DNA from: Oasisia sp. SBJ-2009
Lineage: Eukaryota; Annelida; Polychaeta; Sabellida; Siboglinidae
NCBI GenBank assembly: GCA_964017155.1
Contig: OZ024855.1
Span: 5,494,690 to 5,558,689, forward strand
DNA length: 64,000 nucleotides
Reading direction: 5' to 3'
Positions 50,001 through 62,000 of this stretch are shown piece by piece. A program made the position numbers and the translations under genes. A model generated the notes under the pieces. That model was not told the origin of the DNA, made no database searches, and saw only the letters and a list, made by a program, of their open reading frames with translations. How positions within the stretch are numbered: position 1 is the stretch's first letter; every line of letters starts with the position of its first letter.

Positions 50001-53000
50001 ATATATGAGGTCCATGTATGTGTCTTATTTTTGGTTTCATTTGGAACATTCAAAACAAGAAAGTAACTAATGATACAGTGGACTATTTCTGTGTGTGTAT
50101 ATACCAGTCAACGGGTGGCACTCTACTCATAGTATCAGTGATGTCAGACTGCTACGCCTCCATTGCAGCGCTACCGGTCAAGTTCCCGCGGTCGAGACCG
50201 TAGCGAGACTCCGCCCCACTGGAGGCGGGAGCAGCAGCGAGCACGCCTCCACGAGTCACGCTCTACCGACCAGTCACACCCCAACGACCAGTGGGCCAGG
50301 GGTGACAACGAGGACAAGGGTCATCGGCGTGACCTGCGAGACCGCTTCGAGAGGAACGATCCGACGGAAAGAAGCGAGAGGGCAGAGAAGAGTGAAAAGG
50401 CTGAGCGTAGTGATATACCCGACAGGAGTGAGAAGGCCGAGCGTAGTGATAAAACCGACAGGAGTGAGAAGGCGAGCCGTGGTGATAAGACTGAAAGGAT
50501 TGAGAAGGCCGACAGGAGTGAGAAGGAAGACGGCAGGTTGGTGGTCTGTTTCTAAACCTATGTCAAGAGAGAAAGTCTTTAAAAACATATCTTTTTATTA
50601 GACATTTTAATTAATTCAAATTGTTGTGAAATGGCGGACACTGCTTTAGAATTTCTTTTTAGTGTTATACACGTTTTAATCAGTGTTTATGTTTTAGATT
50701 AATGTATAGTTAATTTGCATACACAGATTTAGGAAATGTTTTTATTTTATATTAATTTATATAATTTACAGAGGTTTAGTACTATACATCTTTAAAACAG
50801 TGCTTAATTTATTTTAAATTCATTTGTATGATTTATATAATTTACATACAAAGGTTTACTAGTGTACATCTTAAACAAAAATTTGATTTGATTTATATTA
50901 ATTTATATCTTGTACAGCGCATCGATACAGCGCATACATATTATGTAACCATGCACATAGTTGCGTAACTGACCGGCGTGAACTCATGTTTTGTAAACAC
51001 GTTGAAACAGACAGTCTTGTTACATTTCATCACTGAATGTCTTGTACAGCAAATTGAGTTAGCTTGTTTTGTCTGGACTGAGGCTAGGAACATAATGTTC
51101 TGCTACGTCGTGTTTGAGCTAGTTTATCTTTGCTGTCTTGGTTTTGTTTTATAAATCCTGCTGTTGAGGTCTGAACTAATGTATTCATTTAGTTTCACTT
51201 TGAGGCTCTTCAAGCTTGTGAGAACCATATATGGGAAAAGTTTGTTAATGTCATAGTGATATCTGAACATTGTAAAGGCAAAGCTTGTCACAAGCATAAT
51301 TTATTGACCCATGAATAATGTACTAAGATGATACACGTGACACGTCTGTCTCACCAGTGTCACCTGTCTCATGTGTCAACTACCTGTGACACGTCTGTCT
51401 CATGTGTCAACTACCTGTGACACGTCTGCCTCACCAGTGTCACCTGTCTCATGTGTCAACTACGTGTTTCAGTTCTGATGACAATGCTAACGAGTCAGCA
51501 AAGAAGGACAAGTAAGTGACAGCGTTCTCTTAGTTCTTAGGTTGTTTCCTCCAAACAGCCCAAACTTGGGCTAACGCAGGAGTTCTTCTCTAGAATTAGT
51601 GAGTCCACTACATGTTACACATTTACCGCCCTGTGTGGGATCTTTTACTTCCCCTGGCATAGACACCAGATAGAAGGGACCACCAGCTTTTAGTGTCTCT
51701 TCCGAAAGACACAGGCAAATGTGAGGTGAACGAAATTGCCAAAGTTTCGAAACGGCGGTAGGTGGGATTGAACCACCCCTCGATTGACAGTCTGGCACTC
51801 GACCTGTGAAAAGTTACAAGGTTGTGGATCGTAGTTGCTTTCTTGCTCACTTCTCACATTAATAAATGCCTAATGGTGTGAGGTATGGCGTGTAAGTTTA
51901 TCGGCTTCTGAAATTGGTCTATGGAGTGCGTGGTGTGTTAAATGTTTAATCTTTCTGTTTGCTAGAAAAAAGAAGAAGAAGAAGCACAAGAAGCACTCAA
52001 AGAAACATCACAAGCACAGCAGTCACCAGTCTCGCAGTCCCGCTGAAAGGTCAAGGTCATCAGGTGGAAAATCGAAGTCGCCCAGTCGAAAATCACGGTC
52101 CCCCAGCGGAGTGTCGTCGAGATCCTCATCTAGAGATGGCACGGCTTCACCTAAACGTCTGCAAGATGGCCGGCCTAGAGGTCGGTCTGGCAGGTCAAGG
52201 TCAGACACGCCAAAGTCCCGGGACAGAAAGCTGTCACCTGTCATGGGAAATGGGAAGGGATCGTCAAGGAACGAGTCACGGTCTCGAGCAAGGTCACGGG
52301 ACCGTGACAGACATCAACGGTCAAGGTGAGCTGATATGCGGGGTCGGAGGTCATTATTCGCTCATCTTGGGGTCAAGACCTTTCTAAGTGTTGCGGAACA
52401 CATGGCAGTTTCCTTATTGTTGCATTGTTTAAAAGAGCTTTTTCACTTTAAAAGAACACTTAATATCCGAACATTTTTAATATGTACTATTTATCAACTT
52501 TTTTATATATATATATATAATTACCTATTATTTATTTTTAATATAGATCTACTATTTTTAATATCTATTATTTATCAACTATTTTTATGTTTATTTATTT
52601 ATTTTTTACATTGTAATATAATTAACTATTATTTATCAGTATGAGTATTTTAGTATTATTAAGATTAATATTATTTATTTATATTGAAAAAAAATTCTAT
52701 TTATTTTACAACTACGTATCTAATTTTAATGTTTAGGTAATCTGTATATTCATGTAAAGTGTAATGCGCCTCTGAATGGTTTTATTGCTAGATATATGGC
52801 GTAGAGAAATACTGTATTTATTATATTATTATATTCCCACCCATAGCTTTGTGCAGAGGCGGTCCACACGTCATATGGACAGGTAAAACCCCTTGTGGAC
52901 GGGTACAAATAACGGAGGATGGGTAAAACAGAAATAACAAACAATAGGTCATCCAGAGTCATAGTTATTACCATTTGTGGCTTGAAAATGGGCGTCACAT

Positions 53001-56000
53001 TTGGAGTTTATTTCAGGTCATAAAGCACATCTCAGCTGGCTTGTATGTATGTAAACGCGTTAACATCCATGTCTCCACCAATAACATGTGTAAATGGCAA
53101 AACTGTTATCCTGTATCAAGCCTTGTTCCCACCCTACAATTGTGTTGCTCCCACGCACTAATGATATCCTCTGTCTGTCCACATCTACAACTATACAGTT
53201 TCTGTATGTTGTGTTTTGGAGCACAAACTCAAACATACAGGTTCTGTAGGAGTTTACTGCTGTGGTTATTGTTTTGCTTATCTGCAGTTGTTGGTACATG
53301 CAAAGGACACAGGAAAAGTTAGTTCATTTGAAAACTTGTGATGTTATAGAAGTGTATCTTGTTTGTGTTCTGTCCGCCAGTGACAGCCGTTCCCCTGATG
53401 TGCGTGCAAGACGCGACTCAAGAGACACACAGCCAAAGGAGACGGAACGTCGTATTGTCACTGTGCGCAGTCGTGACGGCGATCGCAATGACGTCCAGTC
53501 AAAGCGACGCTCCGTGTCCACGAGTTCGTCCTCAAGGTCACGCAGCAGATCAAGGTCAAAAGGACGGCAAGGAGTAACGCCGAAGTCCGATTCCAAGGGT
53601 CGGTCGAGATCTGTCAGCGAATCCAAGAGATCCAAGAGAGATTCTCGCGAGTCGCGTTCACGAGTCGTACAGAGGTCAAGATCAAATAGGTCAAGGTCGT
53701 CAAGTCGTGATGAAGGTGAACGTCGCCGTTCCAGCTCAGACACGAAAACAACTGCTGCAAAAAGTGACCAGGCGGCGAATGTGAGTAAAGATATTCTCTT
53801 GGTAGTGGAGTAGTAACTGTGTCCAAGTCCCCAGGCGCATTGGCTGTCTGTAGCCTATAGACAAAGCAAAAGTACTCGTTGTATGTGGAATTCTACCAGA
53901 TCTTTTTCTTCTTCTGTTTTCCCCTTTCCTGGGCATATGTACCTACCGATGGACGACTGTGCTTTCTATGGCCTAGTGTTGGCCTTTGGCAGGTCATTCC
54001 TCCCCTCTTTAATGTGATGTCTTACAGCAAACAGCTGTTTCTGCAGCTTAACAAACCCCAAGCAGAAAGAAAAATTGAATATGAAAATTGTACATGATGT
54101 ATGTGTGATAAAATATGTGTGTGTGTGTAGTATACATTATATATAATATATTTATATACATATATATATATATATATATATGACTTTATAATATATATAT
54201 ATATATTATAAAGTCATTTTCAGTGTAATTTTATTTGTTTTACTGTTGGGATGAATAAAATAAAGTTGTCCTAGATGACGCACCATAAACATGAAACTAA
54301 ACTAATTTAACAGATGAGACTAGCTTGCCTCCAAAATAAGTTAGTGCGTTGTAACAACTATGAGAGCAGACTGCTTGTGCTGGGCAGAAACTGCGCTGGG
54401 AGCCTCCGTTGGAGCCTGATGATGGAGAACACGGAGAGGCTGAGACTCGAGAGAGAAGGGACACTGTGAATGACGTGCCACTGCCACCCTCCTCTCCACC
54501 CCCACTCCAGGTACGCTAGGGGGTTATTGTGTGTGAATCAATGTCTAAATTACTTTTGAGGTGACTGATGTGAACAAGTTAGGTGGATGTTTCTAAATAA
54601 TATAGAACAGGGTGAGTTATTAGTGTCCATTAATTCTGACTCCTCAAAGCACTTTACACAAATTAAAAAGCTGCAGCAGGATGTTGTGACCTGAAAAGTA
54701 AGAAATCTGTTTTATTCAAGAGAATCATGGTTACAACAATTTTGCTGGTGTTTATTGTATAGACATCAGTTGGTAGTATTTCTGTAAAATTTGCGGTATG
54801 GTGAACCTTTCATAGACGTATTATGAGTACACAACCATGCACACACGCCGGTCCAAACCTCTGACATATGCAATGGAAATAATTTGTTTATTACACAAAT
54901 GTATCACACAGTAGGTTTCAAGGCAACATTATTTACATATTTTGTGTGCTATCTACTGTGTGAGACCATTGTTATAATTGTTGTTTGTCTGTTCTTGTAC
55001 AGAAACCAGCAGAACAGGAACCAGAGAAAGAAACCAAGGTGTGTTCATAACAGTGATTATCTATATGTTATCACAAATTAGTGTCTCTTCAGAAAAGAGG
55101 AATAAATGTTCCTTAGATAAGAGATAAATAAATTACATCAAATAATATATAGACAATAATAATAAGAACATTTATAAACCGCCATAAATCTAGAAATATC
55201 CATGGGGACGCGCTGTACATGAGTAAGGGTGTGAAGTGACACTCCCTAGCTTATCCCTGTTGTTGATGTTTACGTTCTATATTCTGAGGCACATCTGGGG
55301 TTTGACCAACTAGGATATATGGGAATTGTTATGCAGTTGTACGTAACTATTCAGGTCATTGCTATTGCAAAATGGGTGGTCTTCAGTACCTTCAGTCCCC
55401 TCCTCCAGATCTGCAGAATACCTCCCTCTACACACCCCTTTGAGGTAGTTCTGCATGTTACTATGACACATTATTGATTCTTCAAGTTGTAACCAAGTAA
55501 ATTTCACATTCACTGCCCTGTCTGTGGATTGCTCACTGATGATTGAAAGAAACAATGTAGAGTGTTTGATTCGTTGTGTGCTGACGTCCCTGACTGTTGC
55601 TGCTGTTGACAGGAAGAGATGCCCCGTCTGGAGCCAGCAGCCGCAACTGAGAGGGACAAAGACCATAATGGACAGGAGACATCTCAACCATCGGAGGTAA
55701 GACTTCTCACTAGATTCACACTCTGCACTGCATCACCTACAGTGTAACATCTGCACTTGTCAAAAACTCCATTCTTAGAAATAATATTATTATTGTATTA
55801 TTATTCTTAGAAAGCAAAGGTGGGTTTTCAGTTGTTCAGTTGTTTCAGTGTTCAGTCTGGCCATGTCCCTGTGTCATTGACATGATATTTGTTACATCAT
55901 CAAAGCAAAATTGATAGAATATCGACAGAATTCACATTGAATCACCAGTTTCATGGCTGGTCTACATATGTGACTGGTTCAATTGCATTGGCACATTTGC

Positions 56001-59000
56001 ATAGTCAGCCCGGTTCATACGGGTCCTTGAAAGTCTTGAAAAGCCTTGAATTTGATTGGACCAAATTCAAGGCCTTGAAATCCTTGAATTTTACAAAGTA
56101 GTCTTAAAAAGTCTTGAATTTAATTGTGGTGAATAAAATATTGTTTTGACTCAATTGTTGTGACGAATAACAGCCAGAAAAAGGAAAAGCCTATGCACAA
56201 AAATAACTTACACTGCACATTGGGCAATCAGCATTTCATTGTGGTTGGCGCCATTGTTTTCTTAGTCGAGTAAAAATGTTAATGTTGACTTAATTTACTG
56301 CACTTAAAAGTACATGTCGTTAAAACAGTCTTTCACTTCTTTTTAAAATTGCCTTGGAAAGTCTTGAATAGCCTTGAATTTCATATGTCCGGATGTGTAC
56401 GGACCCTGATAATGGTATCACAGAGCTCACGTTTTGAACAAATAAAGACGTTTCTGTATTTTCATGTAAGGGTACTTTGTGCTAGGGTGTGTTGACATAT
56501 TCTATGGCATAGTTACGCACTCTTTGGGTCATTGTGTTGACAACCGGGATTGTAGAGCGCAGTGGCTCAGGGGTAGCGCTTTGGACTCTCGACTAAGAGA
56601 ACCCATGCTGCGGTGTTAAAACCTTAGGCACATTTTTTCAGTCTACATTGCTCCAGTTCACTCAGCTGTATAAATGAGTACCTGGCAATAGACAGTGGTG
56701 GACATGTGTACGAGCAGCCTTCGCGCATTAATTGCAGCATATGGCTGGATGCTTCCCTGAGAAGCCGAGATGGTGTCTGAGTGAACAGGTCTGTCAGGGA
56801 AGTAAAGTGTAAAGCGCTTTGAACGGTCCTGAGGACTGGATACTGCACTATATAAGAACTTACCTTTTTTTACAACTGGGATCGGGTGATTTCTGCCGCA
56901 GATGGATGTGGAGAGCTCCTCTGATTCGCCGCCCCCGTCGCCACGGCAACCCGTACTGCCCCGCCACCCCCTGCTGGCTTCGGGAGAGCTGGACACAGAT
57001 GACAGTCGCGCCGCAGGACGGGAGACGCCAACCGTTGACTCGCCGGTGCCAAACAGAGCCATCCAACACAAGCCCACTGCCAGGAACTCCACCAGCCGCT
57101 CGCCCTCTCGCTCCAGCTATTCAAGGTCAAGGTCGAGATCCAGTTCAAGCAGGTCGAGGTCTCCAGCGAAGAGGAAAGCGTCTTTGTCGCCGTCACCGGA
57201 GAAGGCGTCGACGAATCCCGACCGGAAATCTCGATCGCCGCAGCGTGGCGTTCGGTCTGGAGGGTCAAGGTCACGGTCTTCTTCGAATAGTTCGAGGTCG
57301 ACGCCGCCGCCACCACCACCGCCGCCACCAAAGGAGGCCAGCAAACGTGAGTGACAATTGGCTGTGGTGGTTATGATACCCAATGCTTGACCAGTAAAAT
57401 ACCCAGTTTCTTTTGAAAAGGCGTTGTGCTGACTCTTTGAATGCATATGTTTCTTCGACATGTATGTATTGTTGTTTCTTGTATTCCCGGTGATTCAGTG
57501 TTACAGTTGTACAAACAGCTATTTGTACCATACAATGCACCATGTTAATATAATATTGCTCTAGCTACAGTGCAAAACAAATATGCCTGTGCAAAATAGG
57601 GTAATATCCTCAGTTTGGCAGCTGGAAAATTGGGGACATTTGTGACTTTTTATTATTATGGTGTTTTACAAGCATTTTAGACAACACTGCCTCAGCAAGA
57701 TCATTCAGCAAGATTAGTCTAAACTGCTGACGTAATGTTCTCGATTATATTTTCTGAAGTTTTTTTGTTGACACATGCATAGACTAAAAACGATACACCT
57801 TTAGTTGCTAATGGTTAGCTTTTATTGTCATAGATTAAAAAATATGCATTTTGTTTCCTGTGAACTGTACTGTGTGTAGACACCTCAGTGATGTTGTTCT
57901 CATGTGTGTTGTTGTCATGTGTGTTGTTGTCATGTGTGTTGTCAAGTGTGTTGTCATGTGTGTTGACATGTGTGTTGTCATGTGTGTCATCATGTGGGTT
58001 GTCATGTGGGTTGTCATGTGTGTTGTCATGTGTGTTGTCATGTGTTGTCATGTGTGTTGTCACGTGTGTTGTCATGTGTGTTGTCATGTGTTGTCACGTG
58101 TGTCATCATGTGGGTTGTCATGTGTGTTGTCACGTGTGTTGTCATGTGTTGTCACGTGTGTTGTCATGTGTGTTGACAGCGAACAAGACCAAGTTGAGTC
58201 TGGAGGAGCGCCTGCGTATGATCAGTGACCAGCCCGTCACCAAGGAGATGGAGCGGGCGTCCTCAAGGTCACGTCTGCACAGTGTCTCAAGGTCACCCCG
58301 CAGACGCGTCGCCCGGCGAGCCAGCAGCTCACCCCGCCGCCTCCCTCGCGCCCGGCGCAGGTAGGGTGGTCAGTTTAACCCCTCTTCTAGGCACACGTAG
58401 AGTGCTCAGTCTCTACCCCCATACCAGGCAGAGGTAGAGTGCACAGTCTCTACCCCCATACCAGGCAGAGGTAGAGTGTACAGTCTCTACCCCCATACCA
58501 GGCAGAGGTAGAGTGCTCAGTCTCTACCCCCATACCAGGCAGAGGTAGAGTGTACAGTCTCTACCCCCATACCAGGCAGAGGTAGAGTGCTCAGTCTCTA
58601 CCCCCATACCAGGCAGAGGTAGAGTGTACAGTCTCTACCCCCATACCAGGCAGAGGTAGAGTGTACAGTCTCTACCCCCATACCAGGCAGAGGTAGAGTG
58701 CTCAGTCTCTACCCTCATACCAGGCAGAGGTAGAGTGTACAGTCTCTACCCCCATACCAGGCAGAGGTAGAGTGTACAGTCTCTACCCCCATACCAGGCA
58801 GAGGTAGAGTGCTCAGTCTCTACCCCCATACCAGGCAGAGGTAGAGTGTACAGTCTCTACCCCCATACCAGGCAGAGGTAGAGTGTACAGTCTCTACCCC
58901 CATACCAGGCAGAGGTAGAGTGTACAGTCTCTACCCCACTACTGGGCTGAGGTAGGGTGCTTTTGCCTCTTAACCCATATCAGGCACAAGTAGGGCATTC

Positions 59001-62000
59001 AGCCTTTACCCCAATAGCAGACTTAGGTAGGGTGCTAAGGTTTTAACCCCATACCCAGGAAAGGTAGGATACTCGATCACTACCACAATTCCAGCCACAG
59101 ATGCATTGCTAAGTCTCTACCCCTTTACCAGGTGCAGGTATGATGAATTTCTGCTCTTCCACTAAGGTTGTTTAGTCTCTACCCATCGTACTAAATAGTA
59201 GGATGCTCTACCCTGCTTAGACAGTATCTCACTCATCTGTCTTTGCCAACTTGGAGGCACTGTAAGTTAACTTCATAACACTTGTCTTTTTCTGTATTAA
59301 ATAACTTACATTTGCTTATGATCTATCGAGGGGTGGTGGGTGTATTTCAAAAACTTAAAAAAGTGTGTTACTTAGAGTGTAGTTGTTTTTGGTTGCATTA
59401 GAGGGGTGGTCACTCTAGAGGGGTTGGTTTAATGACTAAAGAGGTACTGCAACTGAAATTAACTAACTGATGGCAAGAGGACATCTGTATAGATATACAT
59501 GTAGATGTGTACACGTCTAGTTCTATAACAAACATTGTGTCGGTCACAGCCGTTCGCTTGGTCGAAGCAGCCGCTCTCGTAGTCGTTCACGGAAACGAAG
59601 TCCGACTCCTCGACGCCGCATAAGTCGTTCGCCACGTCGCACCACCAGACGGCGCTACAGTCCGTCACCGCGGCGACGTAGGCGGTCATCATCACGCCGA
59701 AAGCGACGATGTTCCTCGTCACGGTCAGTCATTAAGAACATTTTTATTCCATTAAATTAATTGGCAGCTGTAGATACAGGAGTGATGTAAATCTGTTGTC
59801 TTGTCATTATTTGGACTGGTTATCGTGTTCAAATATTCATGTTGTATTTAGCTGCAACATTGGCGTGATGACTTTTTTTAACTAGTGTTATATTTTATTT
59901 AGGGAGGTTGTCTTACAACTGTTACAGAATTATCCCGAAATTAATCGTTCTGACATCACAATTCAAATATATATATATATATTTATAATTTATTAACAGC
60001 CAGTAAGACCAGTTTCCAGCAGAAACTTCTTTCAGAATGTAAGATTTTTTTTTAATTCAAAGATTTTGACAAATTTATGCCCACTACAAAAGTACCAATT
60101 CTTTGACCCATGTAAAATAATTTAAGAAATGCTTAAAAATATAATAAAATTAATAAAAAAAAAAATGTTTTCATTATAAACATTTTAATGTTTAGTTTTT
60201 TCCTCAGCTCCCGCAGCGACTCTCGTTCCCGTAGTCCACGGCGACGTCGCCGTAGTTACAGTCGGAGCAGGAGTCACTCCCGCAGACGCCGTACTCGCTC
60301 CAGGAGCAGGAGCCGCAGGTGAGTAACTCGCCTTGCTCCACTACTGCTCACTTTACTCCACGACTTCAACCCTCTTATTAGTGGTCAGTGAGAACATCCA
60401 TGTGAGTTCAAGCATACGGAAATCAGGTGAATGACAACTTGGTAATAGAGTCACCTTACAATTAAGGGCACCCTAGGATAGTCCAATGTATCTGTGTAAA
60501 ATTAAGGTATAGAAAATTTGTTTTGCTAATGTCACCTTCCTAGTCAGGTCAGTTGCTAATGTGGTCACTTTGCTAATCTGGCCGGCAGCACGGGTTCAAT
60601 CCCAGGTACCGGCAGTTGTGATATAAAAATCTGGTTCTCAACATTGGGGGACTGTGTATCCCTCGTGAATCGGAGAATCACGTTAATGTCGGTCCCGTCT
60701 CAATTTGGGACGTAAAAGAACCACTGAGGACGACAAGCACCCTGGCAGTGACCATCCTCTGTGCCAGCATAGAAAGGTCGGCTTGGCGTGATGTTCTGAA
60801 AAAGGCTGACTAGTTAAATGAGACCTCATAAGATCATTGTAACCACAACATATACAGACTAGTCAGTTAATAGAACGTTGCCGAGTGCTGGAAACAACTA
60901 GAACTTGCCTAGTCCAAAGGTTGACCTCAACATAAATATTCTACTGTGTCCCTTTGAGTACGGCTGCATAGCAAACAAAATATGAAGTTTAAGAAAATAT
61001 ATCATTTTACCCCCAAACTATGGAGGTGTTTTTGCAGTAACTTCCAGTTATAAGGAGTAGCAGTGATTTAGTATTTTGAATTTTCAGTTTACAGTTTGAA
61101 TATTTAGTAAATGCTAGTTTATGTTATTGCAGTCACTCATGCATATTTGGTATTTATCTACTGCAAATTCAATTACAACATATTTGTTTTTGTGTTATGT
61201 ATATTGTATTAATATTATTTAATATTATATGTTAATAAATAGGTTATTATATGTCAATTAAAATTATAATATATTAATTAATATTGTAATGTATTTATAT
61301 GGAAGAGCAGACATTCATTGTGACTCTAAGCCCCATCATGTGTGTGTTGTGTCTCCAGTGATGTGAGTGCTGTGACTCTAAGCCCCATCATGTGTGTGTG
61401 TGTGTGTGTGTTGTGTCTTCAGTGATGTGAGTGCTGTGACTCTAAGCCCCATCATGTGTGTGTTGTGACTTCAGTGATGTGAGTGCTGTGACTCTAAGCC
61501 CCATCATGTGTGTGTTGTGTCTCCAGTGATGTGAGTGCTGTGACTCTAAGCCCCATCATGTGTGTGTGTTGTGACTTCAGTGATGTGAGTGCTGTGACTC
61601 TAAGCCCCATCATGTGTGTGTGTTGTGTCTTCAGTGATGTGAGTGCTGTGACTCTAAGCCCCATCATGTGTGTGTTGTGTCTTCAGTGATGTGAGTGATG
61701 TGACTCTAAGCCCCATCATGTGTGTGTGTTGTGTCTTCAGTGATGTGAGTGATGTGACTCTAAGCCCCATCATGTGCGTGTGTTGTGTCTTCAGTGATGT
61801 GAGTGATGTGACTCTAAGCCCCATCATGTGTGTGTGTTGTGTCTTCAGTGATGTGAGTGATGTGACTCTAAGCCCCATCATGTGTGTGTTGTGTCTTCAG
61901 TGATGTGAGTGATGTGACTCTAAGCCCCATCATGTGTGTGTTGTGTCTTCAGTGATGTGAGTGCTGTGACTCTAAGCCCCATCGTGTGTGTGTTGTGTCT

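Noticed and set aside
56819..57376. Alternative and antisense frames over the Ser/Pro exon
   Set aside because: GC-rich RS-coding sequence opens several frames. Only the frame starting at 56902 fits the splice phases and the SR composition.
57815..58364. Thr/His-rich and Cys/Val-rich repeat proteins on both strands
   Set aside because: Artefacts of the TGTGTTGTCA array; the true coding part is 58180-58360.
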